Part shown: in pieces, positions 1 to 5,456 of the stretch | How the letters are laid out: each line of letters opens with the position of its first letter | Numbering within the stretch: the stretch's first letter is position 1 | DNA from: an uncultured Clostridia bacterium | GTDB lineage: Bacteria > Bacillota > Clostridia > Oscillospirales > Ruminococcaceae | NCBI GenBank assembly: GCA_945933905.1 | Contig: CAMEQX010000110.1 | Location: 1-5,456, forward strand | Direction of reading: 5' to 3' | Length of the DNA stretch: 5,456 nt | The notes under the pieces: model-generated | The model's database searches: none | What the model was told of the DNA's origin: nothing | What the model saw: the letters and a program-made list of their open reading frames with translations, nothing else | Translations under genes and position numbers: made by a program

Positions 1-656
1 TCTTCCGTCCAAGGCTCCGCGCCGAAAATACCCGCCTTGAGCTTGTTGTCCTCGGGCTTGTAGCCTGCTTCGGCAAGCGACTCGCCGAGATAAGACGCAT
101 AAGAAGGTGTGCAGCAGAGAATGGTAGCTCCCAAATCCATCATAAACTGAATTTGACGCTCGGTGTTGCCCGACGACATCGGAAGCGTGAGGCAGCCGAC
201 CTTATGCGAACCGCCGTTAAGACCGGGACCGCCTGTGAAAAGACCGTAGCCGTAGCAAACCTGACAAACGTCCTCGTTTGTGCCGCCCGCAGCAACGATT
301 GCTCTCGCGCAGCACTCTTCCCAGAGGTCGATATCGTGCTGTGTGTAGAAAGCGACAACGCGCTTGCCTGTGGTGCCCGAGGTTGACTGAATGCGAACGC
401 AGTCCTTCAAATCCGTTCCGAGCAAGCCGTAGGGATAAGCTTTGCGAAGGTCGTCTTTCGTGAGGAAGGGGAGCTTTTTGATATCGTCAACGCTCTTGAT
501 ATCCTCGGGTTTTACGCCCTTTGCGTCCATAAGGACACGGTAGTACTTCACGTTGTCGTAAACGTGGCGAACCTGCTTTACGATTTTCTCGTTCTGGATT
601 TCGAGAATTTTCTCGCGGGACGCCGTTTCAATTTCCGGCTGGTAGTAATTTGGCAT
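1..656 (-). CDS. paaK: Phenylacetate-CoA ligase (AMP-forming), N-terminal half; runs off the window
   Basis: Activates phenylacetate, or a related aryl acetate, with ATP and CoA to the aryl acetyl-CoA, AMP and pyrophosphate, in the cytoplasm. The first 218 codons are visible, against roughly 430-440 residues for the whole family member, and the reading frame is open to the window edge. Visible motifs are the adenylate-forming phosphate loop STSGTTGK (residues 91-98), the PaaK-typical YGYGLFTGG (135-143), and FGAEPWTE (211-218), which is characteristic of the family. The ATG at 656 is preceded by AGGAGGT (667-673) at a 10-base spacing, and the N-terminus MPNYYQPEIE matches the usual short PaaK leader. 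It is the last visible gene of the symporter-iorA-iorB operon, 42 bases after iorB. Which aryl acid it prefers cannot be read from this half. The family call is secure; the ior context also fits an indoleacetate or 4-hydroxyphenylacetate ligase. Confidence 0.93.
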   Translation of the reverse strand, partial: MPNYYQPEIETASREKILEIQNEKIVKQVRHVYDNVKYYRVLMDAKGVKPEDIKSVDDIKKLPFLTKDDLRKAYPYGLLGTDLKDCVRIQSTSGTTGKRVVAFYTQHDIDLWEECCARAIVAAGGTNEDVCQVCYGYGLFTGGPGLNGGSHKVGCLTLPMSSGNTERQIQFMMDLGATILCCTPSYASYLGESLAEAGYKPEDNKLKAGIFGAEPWTE

Positions 657-666
657 TTGCTTTTTT

Positions 667-673
667 ACCTCCT
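667..673 (-). promoter_or_regulatory. Ribosome binding site of paaK
   Basis: On the minus strand this reads AGGAGGT, a near-perfect anti-16S match, 10 bases before the ATG at 656. It fixes the paaK start. Confidence 0.85.
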
Positions 674-678
674 TAATA

Positions 679-694
679 TCGCTTCATAAAGCGA
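679..694 (-). repeat. Intercistronic hairpin between iorB and paaK
   Basis: A perfect 6-bp inverted repeat (TCGCTT / AAGCGA) around a 4-base loop lies just after the iorB stop and just before the paaK ribosome binding site. Neither strand has a T-run after the stem, so it does not look like an intrinsic terminator. It could be an mRNA processing or stability element, or chance in a short gap. Confidence 0.4.
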
Positions 695-698
695 AAAA

Positions 699-1271
699 TC
701 ACATAGAATAGCCAAGCTCGAACGCTTTTTTGTTAATCTCGACAAACTGCGGTTTAACAAGCTTTTCGATTGCCGCAATCCACTTTTCCTTTGCGATATC
801 GAAATATTTCGCAAGTCTTCCCATAAGAACGATGTTGACAGCTTTCGCGCTGCCCGCGTCTGTTGCGAGAGAAAGCGCGTCGATTTCATCAACGAAAACG
901 CCCTTTGCCTTGAGTTCCTCGAGAACATTTTCGGGATATTCCGCAGCGCCCGTGATGACAGGCATCGGGTCAATCTGCTGGATATTCACGACGATTTTTC
1001 CGCCGTCTTTCAGGCAAGAAGCGTAGCGCGCAGCCTCGATTTTCTCGAAGGACACGATGAAATCCGCTTCACCCGCCGCTACCACGGGCGAGTAAACCTT
1101 GTCGCCGAAACGAACGTAGGTGACAACCGAGCCGCCGCGCTGGCTCATTCCGTGAACCTCGCTTACCTTAACGTCATAGCCTTCCTCCGTCAGAAGAAAT
1201 CCGAGGAGCTTGCTTGCGAGAAGGCTTCCCTGACCGCCAACTCCGACTATCATAACATTTTTAGTTTCCAT
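699..1271 (-). CDS. iorB: Indolepyruvate:ferredoxin oxidoreductase, beta subunit
   Basis: Small subunit of the two-subunit 2-oxoacid:ferredoxin oxidoreductase acting on aryl pyruvates: aryl pyruvate + CoA + oxidised ferredoxin to aryl acetyl-CoA + CO2 + reduced ferredoxin, reversible, cytoplasmic. The protein is 190 residues, usual for IorB, and corresponds to the gamma domain of pyruvate:ferredoxin oxidoreductases. It begins with the glycine-rich GVGGQG (10-15), followed by SEVHGMSQRGG (37-47), a hallmark of this subunit, and a FIVSFEKIEAARY stretch (71-83). The start at ATG 1271 is preferred because GGGAGG (1281-1286) lies 9 bases upstream. A GTG at 1277 in the same frame would add two residues but sits only 3 bases from that site. 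It follows iorA with an 18-base gap, which implies translation from one mRNA and a 1:1 complex with IorA. Confidence 0.95.
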   Translation of the reverse strand: METKNVMIVGVGGQGSLLASKLLGFLLTEEGYDVKVSEVHGMSQRGGSVVTYVRFGDKVYSPVVAAGEADFIVSFEKIEAARYASCLKDGGKIVVNIQQIDPMPVITGAAEYPENVLEELKAKGVFVDEIDALSLATDAGSAKAVNIVLMGRLAKYFDIAKEKWIAAIEKLVKPQFVEINKKAFELGYSM

Positions 1272-1280
1272 TTTCACAAA

Positions 1281-1286
1281 CCTCCC
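1281..1286 (-). promoter_or_regulatory. Ribosome binding site of iorB (decides the start)
   Basis: GGGAGG on the minus strand lies in the 18-base gap after iorA. It is 9 bases from the ATG at 1271 but only 3 bases from the in-frame GTG at 1277, so the ATG is the better start. Confidence 0.7.
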
Positions 1287-1289
1287 TCG

Positions 1290-3020
1290 TCAAGCCTCAA
1301 TCGCGTTTGTCTTGCAAAGCTGCTCGCAAACTGCGCAGCCAACGCACTGCGTCGCGTCGATAACCGCTTTCTTGTCCTTGATGCTGATAGCGGGACAGCC
1401 GAGCTTCATACACATCTTGCAGCCCACGCACTTGTCGGGGTTGATTTTGAGAGCGGGCTTGGGTTTAACGTATTTGAGCAGCATACAAGGTCTGCGCGAG
1501 ATGATAACCGAGGGCTCTGCAACGGCAAGCTCTTCTTTAATTGCGTCCTCGCACTGCTTCAAATCATACGGGTCAACAACGCGCACTCTCTTGATACCGA
1601 TTGCGTGACAAAGCGCCTCGAGATTGACAGCGGCAGCGGGGTCGCCCTTGATATTGTAGCCGGTTGTGGGGTTTTGCTGATGTCCCGTCATACCGGTGAT
1701 GGAGTTGTCCACGATGATTACGGTTGAATTTGAGCCGTTGTACGCGATGTCAACAAGTCCCGTCATACCCGAGTGCATAAAGGTCGAGTCGCCGATAACG
1801 CAGACGGTGTTTTTCTCGGACTCCGCGCCGCCGACCTTGTTAAAGCCGTGCAGACCGGAAATCGAAGCTCCCATACAAAGTGTAGAATCAAGCGCAAACA
1901 GCGGCGCTGCGCTTCCGAGCGTATAGCAGCCGATATCGCCGAGCGCGGTGATTTTGTTCTTCGCGAGCGTGTAGAAAAGTCCGCGGTGCGGGCAGCCTGC
2001 GCACATTACAGGCGGGCGCACGGGAATAGGCGTATCTGCGGCAACGGACTTTGGCTGCTCGATACCGAAAGCCGCGCGGATTGTCGCCTGATTGAACTCT
2101 CCGATTGCCGAGAAAAGCTCCTTTCCAACGCACGCAACTCCGAGATTATTCAAGTGCTGTTCGATAATTCCGTCAAGCTCCTCGATAACATAAACCTTGT
2201 CAACCGAAGCGGCAAAATCGCGGATAAGCTTCTCGGGAAGCGGGTTAACAAGACCGAGTTTCAGCACGGAAACCTTGTCCCCGAAAACCTCTTTAACATA
2301 CTGATAGCAAGTACCCGCGCAGATAATTCCCATCTCGCCCGAAGCGCCCTTTTCAACGCGGTTGAGCGGGGAAGTTTCGCCGAATTCAACGAGTTTTCTT
2401 GTGCGCTCCTCAACAAACGGATGACGTTTAATCGCGTTTGCGGGCGCCATTATGTACTTCTGCGGGTTTTTCTGATATTCGGGAACAGGGATTTCCTTCC
2501 TGTCCTCAAGCTCAACAGCGTTTTGACAGTGAGCAATTCTCGTGCACATTCTCACGATAACCGGCGTGTCGAATTTCTCGGAAATCTCGTATGCTTCCTT
2601 GACGAAATCCTTCGCTTCAACGGAGTCCGCGGGCTCAAGCATCGGCACTTTCGCAGCGATTGCGTAGTGGCGGGAATCCTGTTCATTCTGCGAGGAGTGC
2701 ATCGCGGGGTCGTCCGCGACAAACAGCACCATTCCGCCGTTTACGCCGGTGTAAGAGAGCGTGAAAAGCGGGTCTGCGGCAACGTTCAAGCCAACGTGCT
2801 TCATCGCGCAAGCCGAGCGCGCACCTCTCAGCGACGCGCCAAAAGCGACCTCCGTGGCAACCTTTTCGTTGGGCGCCCATTCGCAGTACATTTCGTCATA
2901 CTTCGCGGCGTATTCGGTAATTTCGGTTGAGGGCGTTCCGGGGTAAGACGAAACCACCCGAACACCCGCTTCGTAAAGACCGCGAGCCGCTGCCTCGTTT
3001 CCGAGCATCATTTTCTTCAT
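1290..3020 (-). CDS. iorA: Indolepyruvate:ferredoxin oxidoreductase, alpha subunit
   Basis: Catalytic, thiamine diphosphate-dependent and iron-sulfur subunit of IorAB, interconverting aryl pyruvates and aryl acetyl-CoAs with ferredoxin as electron partner. The 576 residues are close to the normal IorA length, and the domains are in the usual order. The N-terminal pyrimidine-binding domain has YPGTPSTE (26-33) and NEKVATEVA (51-59). A middle domain spans about 225-310. The thiamine-diphosphate domain has CAGCPHRG (340-347), GDIGCYTLG (361-369), GDSTFMHSG (410-418) and VDNSITGMTGHQ (437-448). The C-terminus carries two [4Fe-4S] motifs: C531, C534, C537, C542-Pro and C559, C562, C565, C569. The second cluster motif has Lys570 where Pro is usual, but all eight cysteines are kept, so the enzyme should be intact. 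The ATG at 3020 has AAGGAG (3029-3034) 8 bases upstream. The gene lies 17 bases after the symporter and 18 bases before iorB. Oxygen sensitivity, and hence an anaerobic host, is expected. Confidence 0.97.
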   Translation of the reverse strand: MKKMMLGNEAAARGLYEAGVRVVSSYPGTPSTEITEYAAKYDEMYCEWAPNEKVATEVAFGASLRGARSACAMKHVGLNVAADPLFTLSYTGVNGGMVLFVADDPAMHSSQNEQDSRHYAIAAKVPMLEPADSVEAKDFVKEAYEISEKFDTPVIVRMCTRIAHCQNAVELEDRKEIPVPEYQKNPQKYIMAPANAIKRHPFVEERTRKLVEFGETSPLNRVEKGASGEMGIICAGTCYQYVKEVFGDKVSVLKLGLVNPLPEKLIRDFAASVDKVYVIEELDGIIEQHLNNLGVACVGKELFSAIGEFNQATIRAAFGIEQPKSVAADTPIPVRPPVMCAGCPHRGLFYTLAKNKITALGDIGCYTLGSAAPLFALDSTLCMGASISGLHGFNKVGGAESEKNTVCVIGDSTFMHSGMTGLVDIAYNGSNSTVIIVDNSITGMTGHQQNPTTGYNIKGDPAAAVNLEALCHAIGIKRVRVVDPYDLKQCEDAIKEELAVAEPSVIISRRPCMLLKYVKPKPALKINPDKCVGCKMCMKLGCPAISIKDKKAVIDATQCVGCAVCEQLCKTNAIEA

Positions 3021-3028
3021 TGCAAATT

Positions 3029-3034
3029 CTCCTT
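3029..3034 (-). promoter_or_regulatory. Ribosome binding site of iorA
   Basis: AAGGAG on the minus strand, 8 bases before the ATG at 3020, lies within the 17-base gap after the symporter stop codon. Confidence 0.75.
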
Positions 3035-3037
3035 AGA

Positions 3038-4612
3038 TTATTTTTCATCATCGCCAAGACTGTCGGTAACTTCAACTGTCTTGGTTTTGGTATAGCAGGT
3101 AAACATTTCCTCCGCGTTTTCGGGGCGGGTTTTCTGCGTGAGCAGGCTGACAATCGGGATAATGATGATACCGCCGACCATCGCGAAAACGCCCGAATAG
3201 AGCGAGTTTGTAAACACGAACGAAAGCACGGGAATTCCCTTTACATCAAGCACTCCGAGCGACACCAAAAGCTGTACAATCTCAAGTCCCACGCCGAATA
3301 CAAACGACGAAGCAACCGCAGCTTTTGTTGTCTTTTTCCAGTAAAGTCCGTAGAGGAACGGCGCAAGGAAAGCACCCGCAAGCGCTCCCCACGAAACGCC
3401 CATCATTTGCGCGATAAACATATTCTTGCTCTTCGCCTGAACGATTGCGATTGCTGCGGAGATTGCTATGAAAATCACGATGAAAATGCGGATAATCAGC
3501 ATCTTCTTCTTTTCTTCAAACTTTTTCTTGCTGAGCGGTTCGATAAGGTCAAGCGTAATCGAAGAGCCGCTTGTGAGGACAAGCGAGGAAAGCGTTGACA
3601 TCGAAGCCGAGAGTACCAGTACGATTACAAGACCGATGATAACGGGCGAGAGCGTTGAGAGCATCTGCGGGATAACCGCGTCGAAGCCGTTTGCCTTTAC
3701 GTCAACGTCATAAAGTCTGCCGAAGCCGCCGAGGAAGTAGCAGCCGCCCGCAACGATAATCGCGAAAATCGTGGAGATAACGGTGCCTTTTTTGATGGAG
3801 TCTTCGTTTTTGATTGCGTAGAACTTGCCGACCATCTGCGGAAGTCCCCAAGTACCGAGTGACGTGAGCAGCACGACAAACAGCAAGAACAGCGGGTTCG
3901 GACCGAGGAAGGAGGAATATGCGCCCTCCCAGCCTGCCTCGCCTTCAACAGCCGCGAGGGACTGCATAGCCGTTTCCAGACCGCCGTTGTCGTTGAGGAC
4001 AGCGCCGATAACCGCGATAATGCCGATAAGCATAATCATACCCTGAATAAAGTCGTTCCAAGCGGTTGCCATATAGCCGCCGATGATGACGTAAATACCC
4101 GTGAGAACCGCCATAACAAGCACGCAAATCGTGTAGTCAATTCCGTTAAACGCCATCGCAAACAGTCTTGAAAGACCGTTGTAGAGCGAAGCGGTGTAAG
4201 GAATGAGGAACACGAACGTGATAATCGAAGCGGCGATTTTGAGCTTCTTCGATTTATAGCGCGCGCCGAAGAAATCGGGCATTGTCTTGCTGGAGAGATG
4301 CTGCGTCATAATGCGGGTTCTTCTGCCGAGAATGCACCACGCGAGCAGCGAGCCGATGAAGGCGTTTCCCAAGCCTATCCACGTTGAAGCAACGCCGAAA
4401 TTCCAGCCGAATTGTCCCGCGTAGCCGACGAAGATTACGGCGGAGAAGTAGGACGTGCCGTAAGCAAACGCCGAGAGCCACGGTCCAACAGACCGTGAGC
4501 CGAGGACAAAGCCGTTTACATCCGAGGCGTGCTTGCGGCTTCTTACGCCAATGAAAATCATCACGGCGAAGAAAAGCACGAGAAACGCGCCCGTAATAAT
4601 CATAGTTTCCAT
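3038..4612 (-). CDS. Sodium:solute symporter (SSS family), candidate aryl-acid importer
   Basis: Integral membrane Na+-coupled transporter of the SSS family (PutP/PanF relatives), 524 residues with about 13 predicted hydrophobic segments: roughly 5-23, 45-65, 74-95, 126-148, 160-178, 187-206, 238-258, 276-297, 323-345, 371-392, 400-424, 430-452 and 460-490. The family region GGYMATAWNDFIQG (178-191) is clear. A336, S339 and T340 in ASMST align by eye with the Na+-binding A337, S340 and T341 of E. coli PutP. The PutP Asp55 position is Tyr55 here (TSYFSA), so this is unlikely to be a proline transporter. The C-terminal tail (about 491-524) is hydrophilic and acidic. The ATG at 4612 is preceded by AAAGGA (4624-4629) at 11 bases. 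It is first in the operon, with iorA 17 bases downstream, which suggests that it imports a substrate of the PaaK/IorAB enzymes such as an aryl acetate or aryl pyruvate. That substrate is inference; pantothenate, other carboxylates or amino acids remain possible. Confidence 0.92.
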   Translation of the reverse strand: METMIITGAFLVLFFAVMIFIGVRSRKHASDVNGFVLGSRSVGPWLSAFAYGTSYFSAVIFVGYAGQFGWNFGVASTWIGLGNAFIGSLLAWCILGRRTRIMTQHLSSKTMPDFFGARYKSKKLKIAASIITFVFLIPYTASLYNGLSRLFAMAFNGIDYTICVLVMAVLTGIYVIIGGYMATAWNDFIQGMIMLIGIIAVIGAVLNDNGGLETAMQSLAAVEGEAGWEGAYSSFLGPNPLFLLFVVLLTSLGTWGLPQMVGKFYAIKNEDSIKKGTVISTIFAIIVAGGCYFLGGFGRLYDVDVKANGFDAVIPQMLSTLSPVIIGLVIVLVLSASMSTLSSLVLTSGSSITLDLIEPLSKKKFEEKKKMLIIRIFIVIFIAISAAIAIVQAKSKNMFIAQMMGVSWGALAGAFLAPFLYGLYWKKTTKAAVASSFVFGVGLEIVQLLVSLGVLDVKGIPVLSFVFTNSLYSGVFAMVGGIIIIPIVSLLTQKTRPENAEEMFTCYTKTKTVEVTDSLGDDEK

Positions 4613-4623
4613 AAATTTATGTA

Positions 4624-4629
4624 TCCTTT
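4624..4629 (-). promoter_or_regulatory. Ribosome binding site of the symporter gene
   Basis: AAAGGA on the minus strand, 11 bases before the ATG at 4612. It is weaker and further away than the other sites in the window. The alternative in-frame ATG at 4603 would be 20 bases away, so the first ATG is kept. Confidence 0.6.
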
Positions 4630-4634
4630 CAAAA

Positions 4635-4649
4635 CGGTTATACCAACCG
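4635..4649. repeat. Inverted repeat, possible operator or leader hairpin
   Basis: CGGTT, a 5-base spacer and AACCG form a perfect 5-bp inverted repeat, extendable by two A-T pairs if the C at 4650 is bulged out. Read on the minus strand it is followed by TTTT and then the symporter ribosome binding site. It lies upstream of the hydrolase promoter and downstream of the candidate operon promoter, a suitable place for a repressor or activator site. The stem is too short to be a convincing terminator. Confidence 0.35.
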
Positions 4650-4660
4650 CTTATTAACTA

Positions 4661-4689
4661 TTGAAAAATCTGTCTGAATGTGTTATAAT
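4661..4689 (+). promoter_or_regulatory. SigA-type promoter of the hydrolase gene
   Basis: The -35 element TTGAAA (4661-4666) and the perfect -10 element TATAAT (4684-4689) are separated by exactly 17 bases. A TG at 4681-4682 one base before the -10 gives an extended -10 as well. Transcription would begin near 4696, leaving a leader of about 30 bases to the ATG at 4727. This is the strongest promoter visible in the window. Confidence 0.82.
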
Positions 4690-4710
4690 TTAAATTGATA
4701 AATTACTAAA
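4682..4710 (-). promoter_or_regulatory. Candidate promoter of the symporter-ior-paaK operon
   Basis: On the minus strand, TTTAGT (4710-4705) and TATAAC (4687-4682) are spaced by 17 bases. The -10 matches consensus at five of six positions but the -35 at only three. The -10 shares four base pairs with the hydrolase -10 on the other strand. It would start transcription near 4675, with a leader of about 60 bases. No better candidate was seen in the gap. Confidence 0.4.
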
Positions 4711-4713
4711 CAC

Positions 4714-4719
4714 AAGGAG
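4714..4719 (+). promoter_or_regulatory. Ribosome binding site of the hydrolase gene
   Basis: AAGGAG lies 7 bases before the ATG at 4727, an ideal spacing that fixes this start. Confidence 0.85.
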
Positions 4720-4726
4720 ATTTGAA

Positions 4727-5456
4727 ATGATAGTTGATTTTCACACCCATACATTCCCCGATAAAATCGCGGCTCAGACAATCGCGTATCTTGCCGAAAA
4801 GGGCAATGTAAAGCCGTTTCGCGAGGGCACGCTTTCTTCGCTGAAAGAGAGTATGAAGCGCTCGGGAGTTGATTACTCGGTGATTTTGCCCGTGGCGACT
4901 GTCCCGCGCCAGGTTGAGTCTATCAACCGCCTTGCCGCTGAGCTTAACGGAAAAGACGGGATAATATACGCGGGCGCAATTCACCCCGACTGCGAAAATA
5001 TCGATGAAGTTCTCGATTTTGTCAAGAACGCGGGGCTTTTCGGCGTCAAAATTCACCCCGATTATCAGGACGTCCGTTTCAATGACGCGCGCGTGCTGAA
5101 GATACTCGAGGGCGCGGCGAAACGCGGACTTTACACGGTAACTCACGCGGGAATTGACGTCGGCTACCCGAACGACGTTCACTGCACGCCGGATATGGTG
5201 CTTGAGGTCTTGGACAAGCTGAGCGGCATTATCGACGACAAGCTGATTTTAGCGCACTTAGGCGGTTGTGACCTCGGCGAAGAGGTTCTCGAAAAGCTCT
5301 GCGGAAAGCCCGTTTATTTTGACACCGCGGTTGTTCTCGACCGCTATCCCGAGGTTGCGAAAAAAATCATCGAAAAGCACGGCGCGGAGAAAATTCTCTT
5401 TGCAACCGACTCTCCGTGGGCTGACCAAAAGCATTACATAGAGCTTCTGCGCGGCT
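4727..5456 (+). CDS. Metal-dependent hydrolase, amidohydrolase-2 type TIM barrel; runs off the window
   Basis: The first 243 codons are present and the frame is open to the edge. The visible metal-site pattern is that of the amidohydrolase superfamily: HTH after the first strand (H6, H8), K108 in GVKIHP (106-111), H140 in VTHAG, H177 in LAHLGG (175-180) and D228 in FATDSPW (225-231). This order and spacing fit the amidohydrolase-2 (ACMSD-like) branch, cytoplasmic enzymes that hydrolyse or decarboxylate small substrates. Family members near 260-280 residues are common, so only a short C-terminal piece is probably missing. There is no signal peptide or membrane segment. The start is set by AAGGAG 7 bases upstream and a strong promoter. 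It is divergent from the symporter-ior-paaK operon; a functional tie is possible but unproven. Substrate unknown. An ACMSD-type decarboxylase, a lactonase or a simple amidohydrolase all remain possible. Confidence 0.85.
   Translation, partial: MIVDFHTHTFPDKIAAQTIAYLAEKGNVKPFREGTLSSLKESMKRSGVDYSVILPVATVPRQVESINRLAAELNGKDGIIYAGAIHPDCENIDEVLDFVKNAGLFGVKIHPDYQDVRFNDARVLKILEGAAKRGLYTVTHAGIDVGYPNDVHCTPDMVLEVLDKLSGIIDDKLILAHLGGCDLGEEVLEKLCGKPVYFDTAVVLDRYPEVAKKIIEKHGAEKILFATDSPWADQKHYIELLRG

Larger units (their letters stand above)
4613..4726. promoter_or_regulatory. Divergent intergenic control region
   Basis: This 114-base AT-rich space between divergent start codons must hold the control signals of the hydrolase gene and probably those of the symporter-ior-paaK operon. 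It contains the hydrolase promoter, an overlapping weaker minus-strand promoter candidate, a short inverted repeat and both ribosome binding sites. No conserved riboswitch or T-box is recognisable, and the operon leader would be too short for either. Confidence 0.7.

Noticed and set aside
1275..1277. GTG start for iorB, two codons upstream of the chosen ATG
   Set aside because: Only 3 bases separate it from the GGGAGG ribosome binding site, whereas the ATG at 1271 has a normal 9-base spacing.
1152..1727. A 191-codon plus-strand open frame across the iorB/iorA junction
   Set aside because: Antisense to motif-bearing parts of both subunits and without initiation signals or a recognisable domain.
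1773..2930. A 385-codon plus-strand open frame opposite iorA
   Set aside because: It lies wholly antisense to a canonical iorA, has no ribosome binding site before its ATG, and encodes an Arg/Cys/Asn-rich product with no recognisable domain. It is a shadow of the codon bias of iorA.
2927..3598. A 223-codon plus-strand open frame opposite the symporter and the iorA start
   Set aside because: Antisense to two well-supported genes, with a highly basic low-quality composition and no ribosome binding site.
4631..4652. Intrinsic terminator or attenuator in the symporter leader
   Set aside because: The stem is only 5 bp (7 with a bulge) and is followed by just four T residues, too weak for a confident terminator call; kept only as an inverted repeat.
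4706..5182. A 158-codon minus-strand open frame opposite the hydrolase
   Set aside because: The plus-strand hydrolase in the same place has a consensus promoter, a good ribosome binding site and intact metal-site motifs. The antisense product resembles nothing recognisable.

Overview
The window looks like a chromosomal segment from an anaerobic Gram-positive bacterium, most likely of class Clostridia (gut or rumen type). Reasons: oxygen-sensitive ferredoxin-linked enzymes, strong AGGAGG-type ribosome binding sites before every gene, compact intergenic spaces, a consensus SigA-type promoter and moderate G+C. The assignment to Clostridia is inferred from style and gene content; there is no taxonomic marker gene.

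Layout: positions 1-4612 hold four genes on the minus strand, apparently one operon. In transcription order they are a sodium:solute symporter (4612-3038), indolepyruvate:ferredoxin oxidoreductase alpha subunit iorA (3020-1290), its beta subunit iorB (1271-699) and a phenylacetate-CoA ligase family gene (656 to beyond base 1, about half present). The gaps are 17, 18 and 42 bases. A 114-base AT-rich intergenic region (4613-4726) separates this operon from a divergent plus-strand gene (4727 to beyond 5456), a metal-dependent TIM-barrel hydrolase of the amidohydrolase-2 type. This region carries a near-consensus promoter for the hydrolase, a weaker overlapping candidate for the operon, and a small inverted repeat next to the symporter ribosome binding site.

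How the genes may work together: IorAB interconverts aryl pyruvates and aryl acetyl-CoAs with ferredoxin and CO2, and an AMP-forming PaaK-type ligase makes aryl acetyl-CoA from the free acid and ATP. With a dedicated Na+ symporter leading the operon, the simplest reading is uptake of an aryl acetate (phenylacetate, indoleacetate or 4-hydroxyphenylacetate), activation to the CoA thioester and reductive carboxylation to the aryl pyruvate for aromatic amino acid synthesis. The opposite, catabolic direction cannot be excluded from sequence. The symporter's substrate and the hydrolase's function are unknown. No mobile elements, CRISPR arrays, tRNA or rRNA genes were seen.
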